Below, in pieces: positions 8,797-16,728 of a stretch of 55,155 nucleotides of DNA. The notes beneath the pieces are model-generated. The model saw only the letters and a program-made list of their open reading frames with translations. It made no database searches and was not told where the DNA came from. The stretch covers positions 1-55,155 of the forward strand of contig JADJTD010000003.1 in NCBI GenBank assembly GCA_016711345.1, in the 5' to 3' direction. The first letter of the stretch is position 1. Each line of letters begins with the position of its first letter. Source of the DNA: Chloracidobacterium sp. (GTDB taxonomy: Bacteria > Acidobacteriota > Blastocatellia > Pyrinomonadales > Pyrinomonadaceae). The position numbers were made by a program, and so were the translations under genes.

Positions 8797-9465
8797 ATGA
8801 AATACAACGACCTCCCCCAATCCGAACAACCCGCGCACAGACTCCGCGAACTTGGAGCCACCGCGCTCAACACCACCGAACTGCTGAGCGTCGCGCTGAT
8901 GCTCCCCGATACTGACACCGCCAGCCAGTTAAGCCAGTTGGTCAGCGAATACGATAACCTGCTGGTCAAAATCCCGCGTGACCGTGTGAAGGAAATCAAC
9001 CGTGTCGGCGACAAAACAGCCGACATGATCTTGGCAATCGCAGAGCTCGCCCGCCGACAGACGTTCGCACTCCCCCGCGAAAAAGCCCGCATCAACTCCC
9101 CTGCTGACGCCGCAGCGCTGGTGCAATATGACATGCAGGCGCTGGACCATGAGCAACTGCGCGTCATCTTACTCAATCGCCGTAACGAGGTTATGAAAAT
9201 CATCATGGTTTACAAAGGCTCTGTTTGCTCATCCCAAGTCCGTGTCGGCGAGTTATTCAAAGATGCGTTGCGTGAACAAGCCTCAGCAATGATTATTTGC
9301 CACAATCATCCGTCGGGTGACCCGACGCCATCACCTGATGATGTGGCAGTCACTCGCGCCATTGTTCAGGCTGGCAAACTGATGGATGTGGACATCCTTG
9401 ACCATATTGTGATCGGTCAAAGCAAGTGGGCATCACTCAAAGAAAAAGGGCTCGGCTTTTCATAG
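8797..9465 (+). CDS. radC: RadC family JAMM/MPN-domain protein
   Basis: 222 residues from ATG 8797 (AAGGGG upstream), the usual RadC length. A helix-hairpin-helix region ('INRVGDKTADMI', about 66-78) is followed by the JAMM metal motif 'HNHPSGDPTPSPDD' with H169, H171 and the downstream Asp. The name RadC is historical; a repair role in bacteria is not established, and such proteins are common on plasmids, phages and genomic islands. A strong terminator follows at 9473. Confidence 0.92.
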   Translation: MKYNDLPQSEQPAHRLRELGATALNTTELLSVALMLPDTDTASQLSQLVSEYDNLLVKIPRDRVKEINRVGDKTADMILAIAELARRQTFALPREKARINSPADAAALVQYDMQALDHEQLRVILLNRRNEVMKIIMVYKGSVCSSQVRVGELFKDALREQASAMIICHNHPSGDPTPSPDDVAVTRAIVQAGKLMDVDILDHIVIGQSKWASLKEKGLGFS

Positions 9466-9472
9466 ACAGCAC

Positions 9473-9508
9473 AAAATCCCATCGGAGAAAAACCGATGGG
9501 ATTTTTAT
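9473..9508 (+). terminator. Intrinsic terminator after radC
   Basis: AAAATCCCATCGG (9473-9485) pairs with CCGATGGGATTTT (9493-9505) with a T-rich tail. It is only 5 bases before the 12-bp element at 9514. Confidence 0.8.
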
Positions 9509-9513
9509 TCGAG

Positions 9514-9525
9514 TAAACACTTAAC
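9514..9525 (+). promoter_or_regulatory. 12-bp element, site 1 (TAAACACTTAAC)
   Basis: One of twelve copies of TGAACACTTA[A/T]C. It is followed by AGGATAAGAAAATAG, then the GGAG and ATG 9553 of the ArdC-like gene. Confidence 0.65.
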
Positions 9526-9552
9526 AGGATAAGAAAATAGCAGGAGCAAACC

Positions 9553-9957
9553 ATGAAACAAAAAATGACACCACAGCAAGCCACTCAGTTCGAGCAGACA
9601 TCCGAAACCTCTGCAAGCATCCTTCAAGCCGCAGCGCGTGAACGCGGATGCAGTTGCCAGCCTTATCAAGACTGGTTCACCTTTGATCGCTGGATCGCTC
9701 AAGGCAAATGCGTGAAGAAAGGCGAGCACGGAATCCGCCTGATCTCATTCCAAAAGCGCACGGTCGAGGATAAGCAAAAGGGCGACGGCACAAAAAAGGA
9801 AATCACGGCTCCGACCCGTGTGTACGTTTTCTGCAGATGCCAGATCAAAGACCTGAATACGCCGAAAGAAGGTCCAGAGTTGATCCCCGCCGAAGCCCCG
9901 TTCGTTACAGAAATTGAAGTGCCAGTCTCGAAGAAATTCGCGCTGGTTGAAATCTAA
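9553..9957 (+). CDS. ArdC-like N-terminal (ssDNA-binding-type) domain protein
   Basis: 134 residues; AGGAG precedes ATG 9553. The core 'WIAQGKCVKKGEHGIRLISF' followed by 'VYVFCRCQIK' matches the N-terminal domain of ArdC antirestriction proteins, which binds single-stranded DNA. The C-terminal metalloprotease domain of full ArdC (about 300 aa) is absent. It may protect incoming DNA. The C-terminus 'KKFALVEI' resembles the tails of two proteins at 28933 and 30656. Its stop overlaps the parB start (TAATG), so translation is coupled. Confidence 0.7.
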   Translation: MKQKMTPQQATQFEQTSETSASILQAAARERGCSCQPYQDWFTFDRWIAQGKCVKKGEHGIRLISFQKRTVEDKQKGDGTKKEITAPTRVYVFCRCQIKDLNTPKEGPELIPAEAPFVTEIEVPVSKKFALVEI

Positions 9958-10883
9958 TGACAGCCACAATTCAGAAAATACCATGTCGGCAAATATTTGC
10001 TGGCGACAATGACCGCACAGTTTTTGATGAAGATGGTTTATCAGAGCTCGCGGCATCTATCAAGGAACATGGGCTCGCGCAACCAATTACTGTCAGGCTT
10101 TTTGCTCCAGACCCTATGTGTGTATTCGGCGGAGATAGATTTGGTGAAAGAGCGCAGTATCAGATCGTTGCTGGTGAGCGCCGCTTCCGCGCCGTGTCCC
10201 AAGTGCTCAAGTTGGAAGCCATAGATTGCATCGTGCGCGAATTGAACGACGAGGAAGCCAGCGCCATCATGCTTGCTGAAAATGTGGGTCGGCGCGACCT
10301 TGATCCAGTGGATGAAATGCTTGCTTACCGCAAGCGCATCGAAAGCCAGGGATGGAGCATTGAGAAAATCTCCGAAAAGTGCGGGGTTTCGAAAAAGCGT
10401 GTGGAAAAGCGACTCCTGCTCGGAAGCGTGCGCGAGGATATCCTTCACCACGTCCGCCGCGGCACATTCCCAATCGGGCATGCCGAAATGATGTCGGTGC
10501 TGGACCATAACCGCCAGATGATCGCAGCCCGTCCAATCATCGAGGGCAAGGCTGTCAACTTTCGTCAGTTCCGCGAGATTGTAGATGCGCTCTTTGCCCA
10601 GCAATCGCAGGAGAGTCTTTTTGACCTTGCTCTGTTTGGCGGAGCATTGGAAACCCCACAGGTCAGCATAGTAACCGCCAAGGATAACTACCCTATTGCC
10701 GCCGACTTGCCAGATCCGTTTATTACGCCAGAGCACCATACCGGCGCGATTACTCTGGCGTATGTGCTGGAGCTACAAGCGCAGGGGCACCACCGAGAAG
10801 CCGCCGCGATAGGTCGGCTTCTCGCTTTTCTGTGCAAGCATCGCTATACCTACCTGCCAACAAAGGCAGTGATCAAAACATAG
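9957..10883 (+). CDS. parB: ParB/RepB-type partition protein
   Basis: 308 residues. The ParB N-terminal domain has box I 'IVAGERRFRA' (GERR at 73-76) and box II 'AENVGRRDLDPVDE'. A central helix-turn-helix ('SIEKISEKCGVSKKRVEKRL') would read a parS-like site. No ParA-type ATPase gene was found in the window, which is unusual for a true partition pair. It could alternatively act as a regulator, or borrow a host ATPase. Repeats at 8213 and 27407 are candidate binding sites, by inference only. Confidence 0.85.
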   Translation: MTATIQKIPCRQIFAGDNDRTVFDEDGLSELAASIKEHGLAQPITVRLFAPDPMCVFGGDRFGERAQYQIVAGERRFRAVSQVLKLEAIDCIVRELNDEEASAIMLAENVGRRDLDPVDEMLAYRKRIESQGWSIEKISEKCGVSKKRVEKRLLLGSVREDILHHVRRGTFPIGHAEMMSVLDHNRQMIAARPIIEGKAVNFRQFREIVDALFAQQSQESLFDLALFGGALETPQVSIVTAKDNYPIAADLPDPFITPEHHTGAITLAYVLELQAQGHHREAAAIGRLLAFLCKHRYTYLPTKAVIKT

Positions 10884-11004
10884 AGAAAAACGTTGAAATT
10901 GCGAACAAAATTCCCCATGCGATTACGCCAAGCAATATCCATCCGATCACCCATAAGAAAATAGTGATTAAAAGGGCGAAGAACTCTCGCGCGGCCTTTT
11001 CCAT
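10873..11004 (-). CDS. Small predicted membrane protein (43 aa)
   Basis: ATG 11004 to TGA 10873 on the minus strand, overlapping the parB tail by 11 bases tail to tail. After a short charged start ('MEKAAREF') almost the whole chain is hydrophobic ('LLITIFLWVIGWILLGVIAW'), a clear membrane helix. No strong ribosome site is visible. It is kept because the intergenic gap is otherwise empty and the composition is that of a real transmembrane peptide. Function unknown. Confidence 0.4.
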   Translation of the reverse strand: MEKAAREFFALLITIFLWVIGWILLGVIAWGILFAISTFFSMF

Positions 11005-11052
11005 TTGCAAATTGTATCAGAATAAAAACTTAACTTGATAAAAAATCACTTA

Positions 11053-11064
11053 TGAACACTTAAA
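11053..11064 (+). promoter_or_regulatory. 12-bp element, site 2 (TGAACACTTAAA)
   Basis: Seventeen bases before ATG 11082, with GTAGGAG between them. Confidence 0.65.
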
Positions 11065-11081
11065 AGAGTAGGAGAAAAATC

Positions 11082-11414
11082 ATGCCCGAACCTAAAATCT
11101 CAAAATCCCTGCGCAAAAAGATCGCTGACGCATTTGATAACACTGGTGTTGTGTACTGGAATCCCGCGCATTACGGCAGTGTGTTCGATCTCCGAACCGT
11201 CACCAATGTTTACGAGAACGGAAAAGAGAGGTCAAAGAGTCTCGTCAAATTGCAATTGAAAGACCAGTTGGAGTTGATCGCCGCCATTCAAAAAGCATAC
11301 CCGAAGATTATTGGCTTTGAAGAGTGCCTGCAATCAGCCTGGTATGGTGGAAACCTGCCTCCAAGTGGTATCACCCTCGGAGAGATAAGGGAAATGGCAG
11401 GTACAACAAAATGA
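11082..11414 (+). CDS. Hypothetical protein (110 aa)
   Basis: Good ribosome site (TAGGAG) and ATG 11082. The protein is soluble and mixed alpha/beta ('GSVFDLRTVTNVYENGKERSK'); no family recognised. Its stop overlaps the next start by ATGA, so it belongs to the methyltransferase operon (11082-13499). Confidence 0.7.
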   Translation: MPEPKISKSLRKKIADAFDNTGVVYWNPAHYGSVFDLRTVTNVYENGKERSKSLVKLQLKDQLELIAAIQKAYPKIIGFEECLQSAWYGGNLPPSGITLGEIREMAGTTK

Positions 11415-11977
11415 CCCAATCTCCCTATGTCAAAAGCAATTACCCAAGAGTTCCCGGTGAATACTATCCCACTATTGACCCGCGCTGTGTGAATGCGCTT
11501 CTGGAATGCGTCTCGATCAGGAAGGATTTGGTTATCTTCGATGTGTGCGCTCCGCAAGGCAGCGGAATCATTGACGCGCTTCAAGCGTGTGGTCGGCAAA
11601 ATGCCTTCTGCAAGCCGGACGCTTTCGAGAAGTTTATAGCGGCGGATTGGGTTGTTACAAATCCACCCTTTACTCGTCCGCTGGTAGATCAGATCATCGA
11701 GCGGCAGATCGAGCGGCAGATCGAGCGTATGAGGCATAACGAAATAGGTGGTTTCGCCTGTCTCTTGAGAAGCAACTTCGATCACGCCAAATCCCGCCAG
11801 CACATCTTCAAAAACGAGCCGCTGTACAGCGGACAGATCAAGATGTTGTTTCGTCCACTGTGGTTCAAGATCAAGAAAAAGGGACCAATCCACAATTACG
11901 TTTGGCACATTTGGAAATATTCGGAAGAACCTCTCTACAAGACTGTTAATTACGCCGATGGAGATTTACATGAGTAA
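11411..11977 (+). CDS. DNA N6-adenine methyltransferase-like protein
   Basis: 188 residues from ATG 11411, coupled (ATGA) to the gene before. 'VVTNPPFTRP' is the NPPF catalytic motif of amino-methyltransferases. The expected SAM motif I is degenerate ('VIFDVCAPQGSG'), and the protein is short, about the size of a minimal methylase domain. An in-frame 12-base tandem repeat gives 'IERQIERQIER'. Phages and mobile elements carry many such small methylase-like proteins. Activity is uncertain. It overlaps the C5 methyltransferase start by 8 bases. Confidence 0.6.
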   Translation: MTQSPYVKSNYPRVPGEYYPTIDPRCVNALLECVSIRKDLVIFDVCAPQGSGIIDALQACGRQNAFCKPDAFEKFIAADWVVTNPPFTRPLVDQIIERQIERQIERMRHNEIGGFACLLRSNFDHAKSRQHIFKNEPLYSGQIKMLFRPLWFKIKKKGPIHNYVWHIWKYSEEPLYKTVNYADGDLHE

Positions 11978-13499
11978 AAAGACTCAAGACCTCGCCGATT
12001 TATTCTGTGGTGCCGGCGGCACAAGCACAGGCGTACTTCAAGCCGCCAAAGAACTTGGACTCGATGTCCGCTTGGTGGCAGTCAATCATTGGGAAGTTGC
12101 CATTGCCACCCACAGCAAGAATCACCCGAAGGTCGCGCACTACAATTCTGATCTCAAGGATATTGACCCACGCCAGGTCGTGCCGTCCGGCAAACTCCGA
12201 CTCCTTCTTGCATCGCCAGAGTGTACCCATTTCAGCAACGCACGCGGAGGCGCTCCGATGTCCAAGCAGTCCCGCGCCAGCGTCAAATATGTTTTGCGGT
12301 GGGTGTCGGCTCTCGAAGTGCAGGATGTGCTAATCGAGAACGTCCCTGAGTTTGAAGATTGGGGACCACTTCACAGAAAATGCACATGCGGCGCGGGAGA
12401 AAGCATCAAGGTCAAACACTCAAAGCCGTGTCAGTATGGACTCCCGATCCAAAACCGCAAGGGCGAATACTTCCATCGTTTCGTGAAGGCGATGGAAAGC
12501 AGGGGCTACAACGTCAAGTGGCGTCGGCTCGTCGCCGCGGACTATGGCGATCCGACCACGCGCAAACGGCTTTTCATCATCTGCCGCAAAGGGAAACCTG
12601 TCACATTCCCAGAACCGTCACACCATCAGAATGGCGGTGATATGTTTGGCAGATCCTTGCGCTGGAAACCAGCCCGAGAGATTATTGACTGGAAGATCAA
12701 AGGCGAGTCCATCTTCAACCGCAAGAAGCCACTGGCTGAAAACACCATGCGCCGCATCTTTGCAGGTCTGGAGAAATACGGTGGAAAATCATTCATGCTG
12801 TCTCAGCAGTCTGGTGGAGCGCCCCGCGATCTCGATCAACCAGTTTCGACCATCACCGGCGCGGGCAAGATTCAATTCATCGAACCGTACATTGTCGAAT
12901 ATCACAACGGCAAAGGGTCTGAAAACCGCACCCGATCAGTCGACTCCCCACTTCCGACACTGGACACGTCCAACCGGTTCGGCTTGGCTCAGCCATTTAT
13001 CATCCAAATGGATCAAGGCGGATCGCTCCACAGTCTGGATAAGCCTATGCCGACAGTCACCAGTGCGGACTCCTTCGCGCTTGCTCAGCCTTTCCTACTC
13101 ACAACCAACTGGACAGCCACAAACCGCAGTCAGCCGCGCTCGATAGATGATCCCATGCCAACGATCATCGGTCAGGATACTATCGGACTTGTCGAGCCTT
13201 ATCTGATCGAATATTATGGCAATGGCGGCGCTTATTCGGTAGATGAGCCATTGAAGACTCAAACTGGCAGAGATCGCTTCGGTCTGGTTTCTCCAATCCT
13301 TCTTCGTGACCAAGACGGAAAAGTGTACTCGTTGGACATTCGTTTCAGGATGTTGCAGCCGCACGAACTCGCCCGCGCCATGTCATTTCCGAAGTCCTAC
13401 AAGTTTCAAGGCACGCGGGAGCAGATTGTCAAGCAAATCGGAAATGCCGTTCCGGTCCAGTTATCATATTCCTTGTGTAAGCACCTTTTGAACACTTAA
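11970..13499 (+). CDS. DNA (cytosine-5) methyltransferase
   Basis: 509 residues from ATG 11970, which has GGAG 6 bases upstream; an ATG at 11958 lacks one. Motif I 'LFCGAGG' (11-17), motif IV 'SPECTHFSNARGG' with catalytic Cys85 (PEC instead of the usual PC), ENV at 123-125, motif VIII 'DPTTRKRLF', and motif X-like 'IVKQIGNAVPVQL' at the end. The target-recognition region holds four degenerate repeats with the pattern D-x-P-x-P-T...G-L-x-x-P (about 12830-13300). The PEC subfamily is common in phages. No partner endonuclease is adjacent, so it is probably an orphan antirestriction methylase. Confidence 0.93.
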   Translation: MSKKTQDLADLFCGAGGTSTGVLQAAKELGLDVRLVAVNHWEVAIATHSKNHPKVAHYNSDLKDIDPRQVVPSGKLRLLLASPECTHFSNARGGAPMSKQSRASVKYVLRWVSALEVQDVLIENVPEFEDWGPLHRKCTCGAGESIKVKHSKPCQYGLPIQNRKGEYFHRFVKAMESRGYNVKWRRLVAADYGDPTTRKRLFIICRKGKPVTFPEPSHHQNGGDMFGRSLRWKPAREIIDWKIKGESIFNRKKPLAENTMRRIFAGLEKYGGKSFMLSQQSGGAPRDLDQPVSTITGAGKIQFIEPYIVEYHNGKGSENRTRSVDSPLPTLDTSNRFGLAQPFIIQMDQGGSLHSLDKPMPTVTSADSFALAQPFLLTTNWTATNRSQPRSIDDPMPTIIGQDTIGLVEPYLIEYYGNGGAYSVDEPLKTQTGRDRFGLVSPILLRDQDGKVYSLDIRFRMLQPHELARAMSFPKSYKFQGTREQIVKQIGNAVPVQLSYSLCKHLLNT

Positions 13500-13500
13500 C
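13489..13500 (+). promoter_or_regulatory. 12-bp element, site 3 (TGAACACTTAAC)
   Basis: Overlaps the last codons and stop of the C5 methyltransferase (Leu-Asn-Thr-stop) and lies 19 bases before ATG 13520. Its conservation inside a coding end argues for selection on the DNA sequence. Confidence 0.65.
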
Positions 13501-13519
13501 AATTTGGAGAATATCAAAA

Positions 13520-13969
13520 ATGGAAAATGTACTTTACGACCTCGGCTACAACGACTTCAAAAAAGCAGAAGAGCTCCTGCAGGTTACGAAAGCGCTCAAT
13601 GCGGTAATTGCCGACATACGTTTCATGCCTCACACCCGCAACCCCGAATTTTCACAGAAGCACCTGCAGGAAGTCCTGGGCGCGAGATACGCCCACATCC
13701 AAGCGCTCGGAAACAAAAACTACAGAGGCGAAGGTGCGACCGAGTTTGCCGACGTTGAAAAAGGCGTCGCGGAACTTCATGGACTTATGGAAAAGGGGAA
13801 CGTGATTGTCATGTGCGCATGCTGGAAGCGTTCTGACTGCCACCGCCTGGATGCCGCTGAGGAATATCAAAAGCGGTTTGGCATTACAGTCACACCCATT
13901 ACAAAGGCAGGCGCACGCAAACTGATTGAAAAATCAAATCCACAAATGACCCTGTTCAGTGGCGAGTGA
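13520..13969 (+). CDS. DUF488 family protein
   Basis: 149 residues; GGAG upstream of ATG 13520. The DUF488 pattern is visible: 'DIRFMPHTRNPEFSQKHL' near 32-49 (usually VDVR-x-P-x-SR), 'YAHIQALGNKNYRGEG', and 'CACWKRSDCHR' near 107-117 where most members have CAE...CHR. The biochemical role of the family is unknown, but it is frequent on mobile elements near methylases. Confidence 0.85.
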   Translation: MENVLYDLGYNDFKKAEELLQVTKALNAVIADIRFMPHTRNPEFSQKHLQEVLGARYAHIQALGNKNYRGEGATEFADVEKGVAELHGLMEKGNVIVMCACWKRSDCHRLDAAEEYQKRFGITVTPITKAGARKLIEKSNPQMTLFSGE

Positions 13970-13981
13970 TAAAATGGGAGG

Positions 13982-14107
13982 ATGTTACACATTCTCCCTC
14001 GCCCGATCCGCGTTCTCTACTGGTGGTGTCATTTCCACTTTGGTGTATGCCCAGACTGCGGCAAACGATTCTTTATAGGCAAGCATAATAACTGCATCCC
14101 ATTCTAA
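13982..14107 (+). CDS. Small zinc-ribbon-like protein (41 aa)
   Basis: ATG 13982, immediately after GGGAGG (spacing is unusually short). It contains 'WCHFHFGVCPDCGKRFF' and a final 'HNNC', enough Cys/His for one zinc site. A terminator follows at 14112. Function unknown; the start is uncertain. Confidence 0.45.
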   Translation: MLHILPRPIRVLYWWCHFHFGVCPDCGKRFFIGKHNNCIPF

Positions 14108-14111
14108 CTAA

Positions 14112-14141
14112 ACCCGCCCGATCAAGGCGGGTCTTTTATTT
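14112..14141 (+). terminator. Intrinsic terminator
   Basis: ACCCGCC (14112-14118) pairs with GGCGGGT (14126-14132), followed by CTTTTATTT. Confidence 0.8.
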
Positions 14142-14184
14142 CAAATAGCGTCACAAGCCACGTCAAGGGATTAAAAATCGGACA

Positions 14185-14264
14185 GACACATAACATACAG
14201 ACTCTTGGGGAAAGACACCTCTCAGCGCGTCCCAAGTGTGAAAAGTTTATCTGTGAACACTTAA
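14185..14264 (+). repeat. About 80-bp upstream repeat, copy 1
   Basis: Shares GACACATAACA-ACAGACTC, GACACCTCTC and a GCGTCC-AAG motif with 27651-27734. Both copies end in the 12-bp element and are followed within 6 bases by an ATG that has no ribosome site. Confidence 0.65.
14253..14264 (+). promoter_or_regulatory. 12-bp element, site 4 (TGAACACTTAAC)
   Basis: Ends 6 bases before ATG 14271. No Shine-Dalgarno lies between, so if the element is a -10-type signal the mRNA would be leaderless. Confidence 0.65.
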
Positions 14265-14270
14265 CGGTTT

Positions 14271-15083
14271 ATGGATAAAATTATTCAACTCAATCCCGAT
14301 GGTATTTCGATCAAGGGTTGTAAATACATTTACGCCCCCAAAGGACAAGCCGGCGAATATGCGCCACTTGCCGCGAACCCGTACAGAGGCTGTGGTCACA
14401 AATGTGCCTACTGCTATGTTCCGCTGGTGACAAGAACATCACGATGGAAATTTGATGAGGGCGCAATCGAACGACCTGGCTTTATGAAAGGTCTTGCAAT
14501 GGATGCGCTCAAATATGAACAGAAGGGTATTACCGAACAGGTAATGTTATCGTTTACGACCGATCCTTACCATCCGGGGAACACAGAACTCACGCGCTGG
14601 ACGATCAAAACTTTACAAAAGTGCGGGATGGCTGTTTGCACCCTCACCAAAGGCGGAACCCGCGCCCTGCGCGATATTGATCTATTTCGCCCGCAGCGCG
14701 ATGCTTTTGCCTCTACGCTGACCAGCCTTGATGACGCATTCACCCAAAAGTGGGAGCGCGGAGCCGCCCTGCCTTCTGATAGAATCGCTGCCCTAAAAGG
14801 GTTTCACGAGCGCGGGATTTTCACATGGGTATCCCTCGAGCCGACGATTGATGTACAAGCCAGTTTGGATATCGTCAAAGAAACGCACCGGTTTGTAGAC
14901 CTCTACAAAGTTGGTCGCGTGAACTATCTCGACATTACCAAAACCACCGACTGGCGCGATTACACCCTGAGGATGATTGACTTGTGCCAATCGTTAGGAG
15001 TCAGGCACTACATCAAAAAAGACTTGCAAACGTATCTCCCGGTCGGCTACGAAAATCCATTGCGCACCCCACAACACCACTAA
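14271..15083 (+). CDS. Radical SAM protein (SPL/Rv2578c-like)
   Basis: 270 residues from ATG 14271. The iron-sulfur cluster motif is 'GCGHKCAYCY' (Cys41, Cys45, Cys48) after 'NPYRG', the signature of the radical SAM group related to spore photoproduct lyase and the Rv2578c/PA0069 proteins. 'SFTTDPYHP' and 'TLTKGG' are further family blocks. The reaction of this subgroup is not known; phage members are often found near recombination and modification genes. The gene has no ribosome site after the 12-bp element, and the integrase begins 14 bases after its stop. Confidence 0.85.
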   Translation: MDKIIQLNPDGISIKGCKYIYAPKGQAGEYAPLAANPYRGCGHKCAYCYVPLVTRTSRWKFDEGAIERPGFMKGLAMDALKYEQKGITEQVMLSFTTDPYHPGNTELTRWTIKTLQKCGMAVCTLTKGGTRALRDIDLFRPQRDAFASTLTSLDDAFTQKWERGAALPSDRIAALKGFHERGIFTWVSLEPTIDVQASLDIVKETHRFVDLYKVGRVNYLDITKTTDWRDYTLRMIDLCQSLGVRHYIKKDLQTYLPVGYENPLRTPQHH

Positions 15084-15096
15084 CATCGAGGAAAAA

Positions 15097-15954
15097 ATGG
15101 GAACACTTGTAGAAGACTTTCTAGCATCTGATGAGTATAGCGAATCCACAAAGGCTTCGTACCGTCGAATATTGGATCAACTGGTGCAGGTTGAAGATCT
15201 GGACTCCTGGACAGCATCCGATTTATTATCATTTGTGAAAGACAGAGTCAAAGGGACACCTCAGCAGAATACCCAACAATATGTTGCCCTTTGCGCATGC
15301 AGATCATATCTCACTTGGAGATATGGTCAGATTCATCCAGCACGGTCGGCTCGGATCAAGCGCGTTAATCCCAAAAAACAACGGTCGCTAACCATGGATC
15401 AGCTTGTGGAATTGTTGGCATCGTTTGACCCTTCGACCGCCATAGGTACGCGGGATCTCGCCATTCTATCTGTTGCCATTGACACGGGACTCCGCCGCGC
15501 AGAGCTCGCCAGGCTACAACTGCAGGATGTCAATCTGGATAAGCTAAATTTGCAAGTGATTGTGAAGGGCGGGCAGTGGGGGACGGGAGCATTTTCCCAA
15601 CAGACTGCCTTTTATATTGCGTCTTGGCTCGAATTTCGCAAACCCGCAAAAGGCGTGGGGACGTTGTTTATAAACCTGCTGAACAACAAAAATAATGGTC
15701 AACCACTCACCGGGCATGGAATAAAGATGATATTCCGCAAGTGGAGCAGACGGGTGGGCTTTGAATTTTCTCCGCATGACGCCCGCCGAACCTTCGCCAC
15801 AATTTCGACTTTGCTCGGTGCGCCATCGAAGACCTTAATGGTGGCTGGACGCTGGTCAAATCTTGAAATGGTTGACCGCTATACCCGAAACATTACCGAA
15901 GATGCAATCCGCCAGTACCTACCGATTGCAAATCTGCCAAAGCAGAACCCATAA
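15097..15954 (+). CDS. int: Tyrosine recombinase / phage integrase
   Basis: 285 residues; GAGGAAAAA precedes ATG 15097. SAM-like core-binding domain at about 1-85. The catalytic set is Arg133 ('GLRRAEL'), Lys157, His227-x-x-Arg230 ('HDARRTF'), Trp253 ('GRWS') and nucleophile Tyr262 ('DRYTR'). Size and spacing match XerC/D-like phage integrases. A tRNA 3' half lies 48 bases after the stop, the expected att position. No excisionase was recognised. Confidence 0.95.
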   Translation: MGTLVEDFLASDEYSESTKASYRRILDQLVQVEDLDSWTASDLLSFVKDRVKGTPQQNTQQYVALCACRSYLTWRYGQIHPARSARIKRVNPKKQRSLTMDQLVELLASFDPSTAIGTRDLAILSVAIDTGLRRAELARLQLQDVNLDKLNLQVIVKGGQWGTGAFSQQTAFYIASWLEFRKPAKGVGTLFINLLNNKNNGQPLTGHGIKMIFRKWSRRVGFEFSPHDARRTFATISTLLGAPSKTLMVAGRWSNLEMVDRYTRNITEDAIRQYLPIANLPKQNP

Positions 15955-16001
15955 CCCCCGAAAATAGCCTTCCAAAACAAGAAAAATCACGGAGCTGAAC
16001 C

Positions 16002-16043
16002 CATAACAGTAGGTTGTGGGTTCGACTCCTGCCTGGGGCGCCA
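16002..16043 (+). other. attP: attP-like site: 3' half of a tRNA(CAT) gene
   Basis: From the anticodon bases CATAA through variable region GGTT, T arm GTGGG-TTCGACT-CCTGC and acceptor CTGGGGC-G-CCA. No 5' half exists upstream: base 33 is not T and the stem does not pair. Integrases often cross over inside tRNA 3' ends and phages carry this half as attP. The anticodon indicates Met or Ile2 tRNA. It lies beside the integrase in the interior of the genome, which fits a circular, unintegrated phage. Confidence 0.75.
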
Positions 16044-16052
16044 GAGGTTTCT

Positions 16053-16541
16053 ATGGCGCTTGAATCATTTAACGTATTTGGTCAGATTGTTTTCACAAAA
16101 GAGGATTTTGTAATTACTGCAATTGCTTACAAAGGCAATCAGTCTATTGAGCGCACATTCAAGTTTCACAACAGATTTGCTAAAGACAATGCAGGAACTA
16201 CATTGCTGTTTACTGCCCAAATTAAAAAGAGAAAGCCTTACTTTTATCTGACCCGCCGAAGAGCAATAGACTATCACGGAAAAGATGCTGACAGTCTTTT
16301 TGTAAACACCTCTGACGTTGAAGATGCGATAGGAAAAACGCTTGAATTTATTCATAAGGCTGATATGAGCGCCATGAATGATCCAGAGCCATTGCGCCCC
16401 CCGTCTGCTAAAGGCTCCATTGATGCGTATAAAAACGCAGTGAAAGTCAGTACCGATGAAGGCGAAATTATTGTGGATCTGGATTTGGCAAAGGAGATAC
16501 TAAAGAAATTACCTGAGGCGATTAAGAAGGCCTCTAATTAA
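16053..16541 (+). CDS. Hypothetical protein (162 aa)
   Basis: ATG 16053 with GAGG 8 bases upstream; earlier in-frame codons translate the tRNA half and are rejected. The last 40 residues ('AYKNAVKVSTDEGEIIVDLD' and onward) resemble the middle of the 72-aa protein at 20333. No recognised family; soluble, with a beta-rich N-terminal half. It is the first gene after the att site. Confidence 0.65.
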   Translation: MALESFNVFGQIVFTKEDFVITAIAYKGNQSIERTFKFHNRFAKDNAGTTLLFTAQIKKRKPYFYLTRRRAIDYHGKDADSLFVNTSDVEDAIGKTLEFIHKADMSAMNDPEPLRPPSAKGSIDAYKNAVKVSTDEGEIIVDLDLAKEILKKLPEAIKKASN

Positions 16542-16549
16542 GAAACTTC

Positions 16550-16588
16550 CGTCCGCAAGTCCTCCGGTTCTCCGTGGGCGTGCGGACG
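16550..16588. other. Long-range hairpin in intergenic region
   Basis: CGTCCGCA (16550-16557) and TGCGGACG (16581-16588) form a perfect 8-bp stem. The rest of 16589-16690 is non-coding and G/C-rich with no other clear feature. Confidence 0.4.
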
Positions 16589-16690
16589 ATAAAGTTAGGT
16601 TGCGTGAGGTTGTAGGACCAGCGTAGCCGCCGACAGCCTGCTGCGCCTTGTCTCGGACTGATCTCCACAAGTCACAGCGTATGTCGTAAA

Positions 16691-16728
16691 GACGGCGAGT
16701 GTTGCTGCACTCGCCGTCATTTTTTATT
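16691..16728. terminator. Bidirectional terminator between 162-aa gene and repressor
   Basis: GACGGCGAGT (16691-16700) and ACTCGCCGTC (16709-16718) form a perfect 10-bp stem followed by T-rich sequence on the plus side. It overlaps the repressor stop by two bases. Confidence 0.75.

Noticed and set aside
10832..11038. 68-aa plus-strand frame after parB
   Set aside because: No ribosome site, out of frame with parB and overlapping it; composition is unlike a protein. The minus-strand membrane peptide fits the gap better.
16014..16052. N-terminal extension 'MWVRLLPGAPEVS' of the 162-aa gene
   Set aside because: It translates the tRNA 3' half; ATG 16053 has its own GAGG site.
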